Source of the DNA: Theristus sp. LFF4_11
Taxonomy: Eukaryota > Nematoda > Chromadorea > Monhysterida > Xyalidae
DNA: 64,000 nt
Assembly: GCA_030248135.1 (NCBI GenBank)
Contig: JASANC010000716.1
Coordinates: 62,001-126,000 of the forward strand
Direction: 5' to 3'
Part shown: positions 47,097 to 59,175 of the stretch, one piece after another
Layout of the letters: the number at the start of each line of letters is the position of its first letter
Position numbering within the stretch: the first letter of the stretch is position 1
Made by a program: the position numbers and the translations under genes
The notes under the pieces: generated by a model
Told to the model about the DNA's origin: nothing
Databases searched by the model: none
What the model saw: only the letters and a program-made list of their open reading frames with translations

Positions 47097-48261
47097 GCGC
47101 TAGACCGCTAGGGTTGTTGTTGTCAAAATGTCAATGTGACAGAATCTGAAAAATTTTCAAATCTGGGAAAAAAATACAAATAAAATATTCAAAATCGGGG
47201 GTTGGGTATGGGTTAGGTTAGGTTAGGTTTGGGTTAGTTAAATAAATCGTCATTTTTGCTTTGTTTTTTTGTTTAAAAACAATTCGGAAAACCAAAGTTG
47301 CACCGTTGCGGGCTAAATCAATCAATCTGGGAGTCAGACGAACGCCGAACCACATTTGATGTGCAAACGCCTCCCAATGGCTCCCACATGGCGGCAGTTT
47401 CCAGATCACCTGTTCTTGCGATTTGCCCTTCAAAAGTCAAAACGCCGCTAAATAGGCAAACTTTTTTCAAACAACTATTTTATTTTAACTTTTTTTCGTT
47501 TACTTTTTTTGCGCCCCTTTTCTCTTGTTTAATTGTTTGTCTTTTTTTGTCTCACTTTCTATTTTTTTCTCCCTTTACTTTTGTTAACTTCTACCAGAAC
47601 CAGTTACTTTTAGGCCTGACTTTTCATTCACTTGTTTGCCTTATTTTTTGCTTTTTTTTCAAATGATCATGCTTGCGCGTGTGAACAAAAAAGGAAACGT
47701 ACGGTATGACCGATTAAACATGGCAGCTTTTTTCAGGGTTCAAGGAGCGCGCGAATTTTGAATGTAAGAAAAAAGACGTTCCGAAACCAGATTGTGTGCC
47801 AAATTTGACGCGTTTTTTTTAAGTAACGGATTATCCGCGCTATTCTGTTCATTCATTTTCAGTTGCACACATGATTTGGAATTATGTTTGCATTTTTTAA
47901 AAAGACAACTCCTAGCTGCGAGCGACTGATCCCGCATTGATGGACTGCCTCATTTCGGCCATACTGTAGCTTTAATACTTTCTGTCATCTGGTGTCCCAG
48001 GACCCAGACCCCGCCGCTTGCGGGGAAATCGTCTCGGTTTCAAAAATCGCTCCGTGGTACACCACCCTCCCGCTGGTGTCAAATACATATATTTATACTT
48101 GTAAACATCGGAGAAGCAAGGGATACGTAATGTAATGAAGAAATTCTAGATTTTGCAGAAAGTTTTTTCAGAATCGCAAAATTTGCAAATGTGCAGACTG
48201 GATCAGGTAAAGCACAGACAGCATAATGACACAGCATTTACTGAACAAAAACATACAAACA
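47097..48261. other. Intergenic; 3' flank of the nuclear receptor gene
   Basis: It includes a GGTTAGGTTAGGTTTGGGTTAG short repeat near 47,213-47,238 and T-rich tracts. No supported gene. Confidence 0.45.
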
Positions 48262-51200
48262 CTAAAGAAATTTCTGTGCAACGTCTTGTTCAGTATTTTC
48301 TTCATCACCGAATGGAAGGAGACTCGCGAGCGCGTTGGCGTTGACGAGCCAGAGCGACGGCAGCACGAACAACAGACGTGCGAAACGCAGTTTGCCGTTG
48401 AGTCGCATCGAGTTTTGGTCGAGCAGAAAATGCATCAGCTGAGTCTGGAAAGCAAAATTCTGGCGCATTTTGTCGCGGTGCACATGCACCTGCAATGTAA
48501 AGCGCCATTCATGGAGTTTGAAGCGCGCCCGTCGCTTCACGCGGCGTCACTTCGCAACACATTCATAAAGCAAAAAACAGCGCAGCTTCATGCTTTCGAG
48601 CACGCGCACGTTCATGGACGCGCGCGCTGAAGGACGCGAACGTAAATGATGAAGTGACACGCTGTGCTTATGTTTTTAGCTTATGGGCTATCATCAAATG
48701 CAGCAGCTGCTGACGCCGCTTCACTTCAGCATTCATGTTGACGTTGATGCCTGCGCTTCTAGCGGGCGCGCTTGCATGGATGAACAAAAAGTTTGCACCT
48801 GCTGCGGCAGACAACTGAGAGCGGTCGGCGGAGGCGCATTGGCGCGATGACTGTTTAGGGCGCAGTAGTCGCCGAGCATCAACAGCGCCTGCTGCTGTGT
48901 TGCACGCACTTGCTCCGGCTGCCTCAGATCGGCGCAATCTGACAGAAACACTGACGTTCCGTAGTGCACCAACAATCGGGCAGTATTCTGTCGGAAACGC
49001 GACTAAACACAAGAGCATCTTGCGCGAATGTCTTCCGCATAAACGCTTGCCAACCTGGCTTGAACAACACGATCGCCTTCAGACACGACAGCTCGTTCGC
49101 CTCGACGTCGGCGCGTCTGAGCTCGGTGGCGACGACGCGCATGCGTGTCACCACCTGCCGCAACGAGTCGCTGTCGTTTGCGCGGCTCGCGTCCACTGTC
49201 AAAGTTTAGTATTACACATCTGTCAACTACATCTACACGTTAGTCAGTACTTGGATGCGTTTTCTCATATTTTCGGGACACTCTTTTGTGTTTTTAGTTC
49301 TGCAGGACTTTGAATGCCGTGGTTACACAGGCGCAAATGTCGAATGTCACACGTAATGTGTTGCAAAGGTGAAGGAAGCCGAACCAAAGTTGCATACCAA
49401 AACAGCCTCACGTGCATGACAACGAAAAACAGAACAGCGAAAACGAACGCACGAATCGCGTCGACGGCTGCGTTCATCTGCACGGCGGTGAGCACGAGCA
49501 GCTGATGCCAGGTGTGTCGCAGCAGCAGCTGGCGGTCGTGCTCGCTCAGTTGTCTCAGCGGCGCGATGCTGCGCGCCCAGGTGCGTGCCGCCGCAATCAG
49601 CTCGTCAACGCGCATCGTTGTACGATCGCTCGACGCTGTCAAATGGGCGATACTGAAACTGGCCTGCTGGCCTGCTGGCGATCGCAACTCCTTGCTGCTG
49701 CTGCTGCTGCTGCTGCCCGCTGCTGAACCGTTGCCGTCGCTGGCTGCACTTTTCGATGATGCTGAATGAGAATGGTCATTGAGGAAACGTGGCAACTTTG
49801 GCTACTGTAACGTGTGTTGCCAAAATTTAGTAGCCAAATTACATACATGTGATGACTAGTAACCACGTTTTCGCAGTGGTAATGTGAGCACTAGAAAAAA
49901 TGCTGCCGCGTTTGCGATCTACGAACCATGTTTTCTGCGCTACAGTTGCGTTTTTTCGGTTGTTTCGGGAGATTTACTGCGTCACTGCTAAAAATGCACG
50001 ACGTTTTAGAAATAGAGAATGTGTCGAATAAATACATAGGTTCTTTCGGAACAAACGTTTCTTCATTTTTAAAACGTTGTGTATTTTTTCGCAGCAAATC
50101 TTTGAAACAACTCAAAACGCAACTGTTGCGCAACATTTTTCTAGTGGCCTTGCTGGCTGCGAACGGACGAGCCTACGGAGTGTTGGGCGGTTCAGCCAAA
50201 TAAACGAAGATCGCGGCGACAGTCAAGTAAAACAACAGTCATCAGAAAACAACGTCGTCCGGTTTGTCGTCCTTAAGGCGGAAACACAATTTAGTTTTTC
50301 GTCCGTACGCACAAACGTCGTTCTAAATCCCGTGCGCAAACTAATCGTCTCCGTAATGCATTAAGATAGCACACACGACACGATTTCTAAATCGCGTGGC
50401 CATTTTTTACGTGTCGTGTCCGTGCGTACGCACAAAAAACTAATTGCTAAACGCGCCTTTACAATGTAGCAAAAGCAATCGTTGAAAAACGGCGCACCAG
50501 TGGCATCGGGCGAGGCGACAATGGCCAGCGTTTTCTTCTCACTTTCGGCGCCGTTCCACGGCTGCCGCGGAAACGCAACCGCTTGAGTTTGATGGCCGAC
50601 GACGGACGACAGACTGCAGGACGAACTGGTGCTGTTCGACGCTGCCAAGGAGCTCAGCCACGGTTGGGCGGCCCAGGCCAGCCATTGCTGTTGCTGTTGT
50701 TGTTGTTGTGCGACCAACATACTGCTGCTGCCGGCATCACTTGATGAACCTAACACATTGTTTTTAATTGGTAGATTAGAAAAAAAAACAATTGCACTGG
50801 AATTGAGAAGAGAAATTTCCGACAAAAAATTTCGGCACCGCCGTTTGTTCAGAATTGCTCGATATTGTAAATCGAATGTTTGTTCGTTTCCGACCGGCTG
50901 CAGGGTTGTTGACACGTTGGGTGGTGCCAGCGCGCTGCCTGCTGCGTGTGCCGGTGTGCTGCTGCAAGCCACCGTGGCCACCCGCGTAGCCAGCCGACGG
51001 CCACAGGTCGTACGGACGCAGTTTGTGCTGCTGTTGCTGTTGGTAGCGTGACGTACGTGGGGCACGCTCGTGTTGCACGGCTGCAAACGGCAAAAACACG
51101 ACATTCTTGGAGCCAGCTTTCAGAGCGATCGGTTTTACAGTTGGTCTTTCTATTTTTCATTTGTCTGTTGTTGATGTTGATGTTGATTGTCTTCTTCCAA

Positions 51201-54200
51201 TCTATATGCAAACTCAATGCTATCTAGTGACAAGATTGACAACGGAAAAAACGAGCGCAAAAAGAGTTGCGTGCATTGTGCAACGCTCTTTTTGAAGCTT
51301 CGCTTATCTCAATGACATTGTGGCACAAATCACGGAATACCTGACGCCGTGCTTCTGGCGCTTACCGCTAACTTTCTTTTCTACTTTTGCATGAAAACTG
51401 CATTTCACATCTAAGACTGTTGATTTAGTTATTTTTTTTTGTAAAGTCGCCATTTTGAACCAGATCAGACATAACAACCTCCATGTTTTTATATGTCCGT
51501 GATCGCTGCTCGTTTTGCCAGAAAAACGTGCATACTGTATGCCAACATGTTTAGCAACAATAACATTGCTGCGGTGTTGTGCGGCTGTCCCCATAAAACA
51601 AAATACCCACATTGACTTCAGCGTTTCCGGTTTATTGTCCCCTGATTCCGTGATCCAAAATCATTTTATTATCCATCAGTGTACACACGTTTTTGTTCAT
51701 GTTTTCATCGTCTCAGTGCATGATGTGCGTTTGACCATTCCAAAGGCCATCCATGACCCAACCCAACTCTAACCCGATCCCATTTCACGCTGCTTTTGCA
51801 AAAACTACCGTATCCGAGTGTGCACACTTAGCGTATCTGTTACACGGACTGCGCTGTTTGGCAATATTGCTCGCATATTTGCCATCGAGAGCCACTAAAA
51901 GTCGATTAGCACAAATGCGCCGATATGCGGTTGGCACAAAAACGACGGCCGATTAGAGAGCATGAGCGCGCAATGGCAGGTATGCCTGCAAGCGGTGGAA
52001 TGCCCTTCAGTTTTATGGGCTCACTTTCATTTTGCTAATCCGAATCCCGTTTCGGAGAGACGTAACAAAAAAGACTCGTCTCAGTGACACTAATCTCCAT
52101 GGGCGCACTTTTCGAAAAGACAAATGTCCCCGCGGTGCACATTGCAAGAGTTTTGAAAACGCAACCTGACAACCGACCGATACGCGACAATACGGCCGGA
52201 TTTGACACCTTTCTCGCTTGACGCAGTGTATCCTTTTTCGCAGCGTGACCGGCGATGGAGGAAAGAGGAAAAGTGCACTAAAACTGCTTGAAATAATCAT
52301 GCGCGCGCGCGCAAGCTCACTCAATTGGCCGGAGCGCGTGTCGTGGTTTCAATAAGCCGTTAAGTGGTTAAAAGGCTGCCGAGAGAAGCACGCCCATGAG
52401 CGTAAACATACAAATCCACCATACAGACGCCACATACGAAAAGTACCGTATTCAACAGCTAGAGAGGAGAAGCTAGCTATAAAGAGCATATGCCAGCCCC
52501 GCGCGGTTGCCTTGCGGGCACAGAATGCACTTGTCTTGAGTCGTACGCACGAACTTTAGCGCCCGCTGCCATTCACACTGGGTTTGGTTGGCTGTTTTGG
52601 CTGACGGATGCAAAAGTACAGTAGCAGGATCAAATACATAGCATGACAGGTGGCGAACGAAAGATATGCCAGTTTTGGCGTGCGCAGGGTCATCAAGCCT
52701 GGAAGCTACACGTACCGCCTCTTCGATGCGTCACTGTTTCTGGTGTCAATCACAGTGTAAACAAAACATCAATGTACCAATGCTCGAATGACGGCAAAAT
52801 TGCGGTAAATGTTGTTTGCCGAATAAGATGAGACATGAGAAAACCGGGACGTCTGTAAATTGTGATCAAACATGAAGAAGCGAGAATAGCGGCCTCAACG
52901 TATCGACTGGCTATGGGAACATCTTTCTGAAAACTCCGCATCTGACACATTTGCGTCGTGATTGTCCTGACCAAACAAACATGCATCTATGGAACTTTTG
53001 TGTCGTGTGACCGTACAGCTCACACGCACGCTGACAGTTGGCGCTGGTTTTCTTCGGATGCAAGGAAAACAACCCAAAACAATGCAAAACGTGACTTCTA
53101 TTCGGGGCATCGTATGGAGACAATCTATCTGGCTTGACTCATTGGCACATGTGCTATGAATTATGCAACAACGCTTTTTATGTCCGTCAAAGCATTCAAC
53201 TTTTTGATCGCATGACACAATGATCTTTTGATGTGGGTCACGTCTTCAAAAGCTAAGTGATTGCGCGAGAAACACGTTAGATTTTTACGACCTGCGATTT
53301 GATCACTAAAACGAGCAGGCCATGTCGCGGACTTCTTTTCATCAGCGTTGGTAATAGATAGATGAATACAGACAGCAACCGCAACAACATGTTTTGTTGC
53401 AAAATGTCGCTGTTCGTGATTAAAAAAGCAAAAAGTTCACTCATATGAGATTAAAAAGAGTCATTGGATTGGCTCACATGACATTAATTAAACAATGACC
53501 GAATAGTAACAAAACAGTTTCCTACCATCTTTGTTCATGTTGACCGCAAGACATTTGCGAAAACGGCATGCCTGGCATTGGTTGCGTCGTGCCACGTCGA
53601 CGATGCATTTGCCACGCTCCTTGCACTGATAGTCCAGGTTGCGGCGGATGCTACGCTTGAAGAAACCACGACAACCGTCGCATGACATCACGCCTGCAGC
53701 ACAACGAAAACGTCCTGGGACGTGCACACCCACAAAAACTTGGTTATTATTGGCTACAAATGCAGAAAGTGAACACAGATGTTCGTGCGCAGATTCTGGT
53801 GCTGATGCAGAAACACACAGATGCAGATGCGCGAAACCCGTGCGTGCAGATGAATTTCTGAATGCAAAAAACCATTTTGCAGTCAATTTCACTCCATGTT
53901 GACTGCAGGGCCGTTTTTGTTGCGGACATTTTTTTTCGCCATCATCTGCCTCCACATTTGCATTCATTTGCTGCGTGAAGTTTGGATCTCAACTTCAGTC
54001 TTAGAAGGTGAACTCGGTGGTGTATGAAATTTGAAGAAGATTTCGGGTTCGATTTGAACAGTATGTTTGAAAACTCAAATCACGAAAACAATTCACTACG
54101 CACGGGGGGTACAATTCCGGCCCGCTAATTCCGGCCTGAAGAATTCCGGCCCGCTCATTCCGGCCCGAAGAATTCCGGCCCGAAGAATTCCGGCCCGGAG

Positions 54201-54821
54201 AATTCCGGCCCGGAGAATTTTCGCCAGCACGAACAATATTAAACAACACGAAGTGATTTTGGTAATGAAATAATAAAAGAAAAATATCGATGTTCACACG
54301 TTACAGTGTATTTTCAATGATGTTCGTCCTGTTTGTTTTTTTTGGAAAGTGAAACCTTTTGGAAAAAAAACTACAACTAAATTTTAAAATTTTTTTATCA
54401 TGAACTGGATTTGTGACCCTTTTACCTTATCAAAAAGGCTTGGCTTAGGATTAGGAACCTACAACAAGTCACTGCAAGCAAGTTCTAAACAAAAATAAAA
54501 ATCACTTAAGAATTTATTTACCAAAAATCACTTCGTGTGGTTTATTATTGTTCTTGCTGGCTAATTCTCCGGGCCGGAATTCCTCGGGCCGGAATTCTTC
54601 GGGCCGGAATGAGCGGGCCGGAATTCTACGGGCCGGAATTTCGCGGGCCGGAATAGTACACGAGCCCACTACGCAGCACCAGTGCACACACCATAATGCT
54701 TTCCACTTGCTTTGTCGCCGCACACCAGACACAATGCCATCGACGGCCTGACTTCAGTCATCTTTGCCATGTCGGCGGCTTCGTTCGCTGCGGCTGTCAC
54801 CATCGAATAGGCGGTCAACAT
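48262..54821 (-). CDS. NR2E-like (tailless/PNR group) nuclear receptor
   Basis: In transcript order the exons are 54692-54821, 53526-53693, 50895-51080, 50543-50749, 49453-49761, 49055-49195, 48799-48938 and 48262-48444: 1,464 nt, 487 residues. The start ATG has an in-frame TGA six bases upstream. The DNA-binding domain is complete across exons 1-3: [25 protein letters not shown] (P box), [13 protein letters not shown] and [13 protein letters not shown], the last typical of NR2E receptors. A long Gln/Ser/Ala-rich hinge follows. The ligand-binding domain shows LKAIVLFKP and [13 protein letters not shown]. The end (VAQKFL) lacks a recognisable AF-2 helix. NR2E proteins are mostly repressors that pattern neurons and sense organs. 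The subgroup cannot be settled by eye. Exon 3-4 junctions in the hinge are the least certain. Confidence 0.92.
51081..53525 (-). other. Large intron 2 of the nuclear receptor gene
   Basis: It splits the DNA-binding domain just after MNKD. Many short open frames lie on both strands with no family resemblance. No shared repeat was recognised. An alternating GCGCGCGCGC run lies at about 52,300. Confidence 0.6.
54103..54667. mobile_element. TIR element F, copy 3 (nuclear receptor intron 1)
   Basis: A 565-bp element beginning CGGGGGGTACAATTCCGG and ending GGAATAGTACACGAGCCC, with exact 8-bp target repeats ACTACGCA at 54,095-54,102 and 54,668-54,675. Tandem GAATTCCGGCCC units are at both ends. The shared inner motif CAGCACGAACAATATTAA is inverse to the right-hand side. 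The right target repeat ends 16 bp from the exon-1 splice donor at 54,691. Confidence 0.95.
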
Positions 54822-57107
54822 GGCTCACGAGTGGATGACAGCGTTCTGCATGTCCTGGTTGTTTGAAAATAGAACAAAATGGCATTATCAGAGAATCAAC
54901 TGAAGACTTCACACACGGTTATAACACAGTAAAGTTGCACAATATGCACACGATATGAACAGTAAGAACACGTAACATGTGCCTGTGTGTTTGTGTGTGA
55001 CAATACTTGGCTAAGACTATGACTTTTTAAATTGTGAAACGACATTATCGAGGAAAAACAACTAATGCAGCCTATTTCAAGCAAATTCTACAGATTGCGC
55101 AATTTTTGATTTTGATTACAAACAAATTAGGTGTCGTTTTTCGGTTTCATTGTTTGTCTGTTGTGGGTGGGCAACACTTGTGCCCCCAATGACCCGGACG
55201 CAATGACCCGCTCAATTCGGACATCGGATTAACTGCCCGCACATGCAATATTTAAAACCACAGGCTCTTCTGATGTCTGTATTGGCTCGATTTTACGGCG
55301 TTCTTTAAAATTCCGGTATGGATTACGGCTTGTTCTTGAGCGTTAAATAGCCCTATGGTCATATACTCAAACGGACACACAAAAATCGTGTGTCGCAACA
55401 TGCAAATAAACACGTAATGTATTTGCTGATAAAAGATTATATTCAATGGGCAGTGACCGTTTTGCGATTGTTCAAACCAGCACCTGCCTCTTGCATGATC
55501 GTGTTTATCCGGGCCAATTAACGGCGCAAGCAAGCGCAAAACAACCGCTGCTAATACAGGCCATAACAAGAACGGCCTGATGGTGAGCCATATTTGTTTT
55601 TCTCCTGTCGTTTGCTTGTTTGTCATGATATGGGCGGGGCTGAAAATGGCCATTGGTTCGTTCTTGGAGTGCTTATTTCTGAAGCTGCCTTGTTTCAACC
55701 AGTAGCTGGCAAATAAAGCAAGTCTGTCAGCAGAACACAACAGAACACTTCAAAATGGAATGACTGACAGAAATGGATCACAATATTGATAGACCATTTG
55801 ATTGAAGATTTATCAGTTGCGTGTGTTTGAATTTCAATGTAAAAAAGAAGTTTGTGCTCGTGTGTGTGATATTGCGTTTACTGTAACATACAACATGAAC
55901 TTCACTGGAGCTTTGGTATATCTAAAAAATCAAGTACAACAACGAAACCGCAATTTTTGAATGAAATTTGAGGCCCCCGCGGGCATCAACAGTGCATGCA
56001 AAATGGCGATCATCACGCTCTCCAGGTAGCCCAAAGGGTGGCAAACGCACACCATCTGTCAATCAACGTGACAAATTGGTGACGTTCTGTGTTGCTCTTT
56101 CACGGGCTAGCACACCAAGCACAATAAAAATGGAAACCCAAGACACAATCGACTGTTTTTGTTTTCATGATCACGCAACATGGCCAATCACCGTTTCATT
56201 GCTGAAATGACACTCTTCACTGGCATCATAACTGCAGCCTTTTTAGATTTCTGAGTTTGATTCCGCAGTTCTGTGACATATTTCACCGTTTTTCGACCAA
56301 CAGTTTCTTCAAATATCGTTGTCAATTCATTTTCAACTGAGCAGTATGAAGCCAGCAGTGTCTCATTCGAAATTGGTGAGTTCATTTTTTTGCAAAAAGA
56401 AGTTGCGCAAGTTCCATCTCATTATTGATACTTTGAAAAATTTCCAACTCTTAAACAGTGACAGTGAAAAGATCAAAAAACGCTTTTTTATTCGAAAAAT
56501 GTATAAAGCCATGACTTGTCGCAAACTTGAATAAACTAATAATAAATTTGGGACGCAAATCGTCAATGCAAGCGCAATTGCAGGTGTCACAATGGTCTGC
56601 CACCTCCACCGTCGTTCGGCCGTCGCATTGTGCAAACAGGACGCTTCTTGCTTCCAACAAACCGAACCGCAAAATGAAAGCCGCAACAAACTACCACCAC
56701 CAAAAGTTACAGTTACAGCTTGCCGTGGTTCGTTTCTGTTGGTTCTTTTCAGTCTTTCAGGAGTTGGGGCTGTGTTCAGTTTGCCGTTTGTCACGTCCGC
56801 AATTTTGTGTCATTCTGGACGGTATTTTCGTCAGAAAATTTAGCTGGAACTGAAATTAGAAATTTGGAGTTAGCTGAATTTTCGAAAGTTAGAAAACATT
56901 CACAGTTTTGACACCGAAGACAGCACATTAGAAAAACAAGAACGAAATATCAGCAGTGCCAAAAACTGACCCACTGTACATGCTGTGCTCCTACTGAGAA
57001 AACGTCACTGAACATTGTACGGAACACGAACTTCTCAGACAAGGTGTGCTGTGCAAATCTTTGCCAGTATTTCCTAAATTTCACAATTTTTCCCACCAAA
57101 AATAAAA
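54822..57107. other. Intergenic: nuclear receptor promoter side
   Basis: The 5' flank of the minus-strand receptor. A 162-codon open frame at 55,252-55,740 (-) starts with TTG and has no family resemblance. No repeat shared with the window was found. Confidence 0.45.
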
Positions 57108-57452
57108 ATGTCTCCTCCACTGCAGGCGATTCCCGCCACTGCAGTGCACCATTCAACGTCAACACAAACGCAACACGCCCGTCTTGTCCTGGCCGTCGGC
57201 CTCCTGTTGATCGTGTTCGGCAGTCTTCTGTTCAGTGCGTACACACAGCACTGGGCGCCAATCATCATTGCGTGGCTTCAATCGACCGTGCCCGAGTTGT
57301 GCTCGACGCACTGCGGCCTGCTAGCAGTGTCTCCCGTTGCGTTGGTCATCTTCGTTGGACTGTGCTTGGTGGTTTGCAGCTGTACCAAACAAAACGGCGT
57401 TGTCCAACCTGCGCAGCGACATTACATGCTGTATTATTCGGAACAATGTTGA
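57108..57452 (+). CDS. Small two-transmembrane protein, family unknown
   Basis: ATG in the context AAAATAAAAATG opens 114 codons ending TGA. Residues about 25-45 (LVLAVGLLLIVFGSLLF) and 71-91 (LLAVSPVALVIFVGLCLVVC) are clear hydrophobic membrane segments. The loop between them carries two Cys (ELCSTHC), and the C-terminal tail is short and polar. The region is more GC-rich than its flanks, in keeping with coding sequence. It may be a single-exon gene, or an exon beginning at the GCAG|G just after the ATG. I do not recognise the family. Confidence 0.5.
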   Translation: MSPPLQAIPATAVHHSTSTQTQHARLVLAVGLLLIVFGSLLFSAYTQHWAPIIIAWLQSTVPELCSTHCGLLAVSPVALVIFVGLCLVVCSCTKQNGVVQPAQRHYMLYYSEQC

Positions 57453-59175
57453 GCGGATTTGATTTGAGATCCCAATTGATGCAACTTGCTGCTTTTGATC
57501 TGGCCTGAACCAGCATGATCTGCCAATCAGATTGCACCGAGAAACCTATTCCCCAACGAATGACGCGTCAGTGTTTTTTGAAATGGGAAGAGCGTTTCCG
57601 GTAGTTTTCACAAGGCGATACGTTTTTGTGCCCGTTTTACTGGTTTTTCATATTGCTTACAAATACCGTATTGTGCTAAATTATTGTGCTTGTTTTTCGA
57701 CGGCTATTTCATGACTTATTGATGTGAACAGTTTATTGTTCGACAATTTTGATCCGTTCATTATTACAGTGACTGTATGAAAATATTTTATTTCTGATAA
57801 AAGTGACATGTATCGTTAGAGACAGACACCTTCAACAGATCACTGGTTTAGTTTACCAGTTTCAATTCGAAACCAACAAGCCTTCCATCTGTCGTGGGTG
57901 ATTTATTTTTTTTGCAACGTGCGAAATGTGAAAACTTTACAGAAAACATACAGGACACTGTCAAATATAAGAAATAAATAGAGAGCATTTTTCGGATAAA
58001 ATAATATAAGCACAAAAAAGTAATAAAGCACGATTTTGACAAAAAAGATACCGACAACTACCCGCCGATTTATTCGTTTTTAAAACGGCAATCTTCGGGT
58101 ATACTGTCGGTTCATGAGAACGTGTCAGACGTAAATGACGTCATTACACAACGAGACACAGCCACAGCATGTTGTTGCTGTGGAGTTCATTTGCGTGTCT
58201 GACACACCCTGTACGATACAAAACTTACCCAACAGAACCACTCAGATACAAGCAAACGAGAGAATTTCAGAACTGCAGCGACGAAAGAATGTTAAAACTT
58301 GTGTTAACACGTAACAGTGGATGCTGGATGCAACATTTGGCACAACAACCCGCATTGCAATAAAGACAACAACACAGGAGAAATATGTACATTTTGTTCC
58401 CAGACGAGGGAAATCAAAATTGTTTCACGCAGCCAAAGCAAACAAAAACGGATGAAAACAAAAAGCTGCATGAACAATAACACGCTTGCCTAAGCCGTAA
58501 TCAAACGTGGTTTAGGCAAAAAATTCAGTTTTCAAAAATCAACATTTTGAGAGAGCTCATGAGTAAATGGCAGAACAGGGGGTGCACAGAAAAAAACAAC
58601 GTACTTGTAAAGTATGGCAGTGTGACCACAATGCCCAAAAAGCTCTGTGATAGAAAGTATGCCAGTGCAAATTTTTATTAAAAGAATTTGAATTAAAAGC
58701 GGTGCTGTTTAAGAAACTTCAAAGGTTTGAAAACGAATGTGGAACGGTAGTGTTTTTAGGAGTTGGACCACAAACTCCACGAAAGCACAGTGCAAAAATA
58801 CAACAACTTGCGGCAAAGTGAAAAACGGAACAGGAAATTGAATATCACACAAAACGAAAAAGTGAACTATCCGCGGGACAGAAAACGGTGCGTATTTGAC
58901 AGGAATGAATTGAAATCAGCTGCCACAAATCGTGAAACTTCAGTAACAACCACAAAAACCACGAGCTCGTTTACAATGGTGCATCACGGATCGCAAGAAT
59001 TGATCGAATCGAAGACAAAAAATATACACACCAAAAAACAGAAAAAATCAAAACAATGACAATCAAAATAACAAGAATCAACTCAACAAATAAGTTAACA
59101 GATTGACCAGATTCACTTTTGGGGGTGTGACACCTCAAGCGTGTGCCGACTTTGTTGCCAACAGGGTTGTGCCGT
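57453..59175. other. Intergenic between the two-TM ORF and the Wnt 3' end
   Basis: AT-rich. A 98-codon Lys/Asn/Thr-rich open frame at 58,763-59,059 (+) has no supporting evidence. No repeats recognised. Confidence 0.45.

Noticed and set aside
48000..48080. GC-rich block that looked tRNA-like
   Set aside because: No acceptable A box or T-arm (GGTTTCAAAAATC lacks the B-box consensus) and no cloverleaf pairing by eye.
55252..55740. 162-codon minus-strand open frame
   Set aside because: It starts with TTG, shows no domain, and codon character matches the flanking noncoding DNA.
58763..59059. 98-codon Lys/Asn/Thr-rich open frame
   Set aside because: Composition is that of A-rich noncoding DNA; no start context, domain or splice support.
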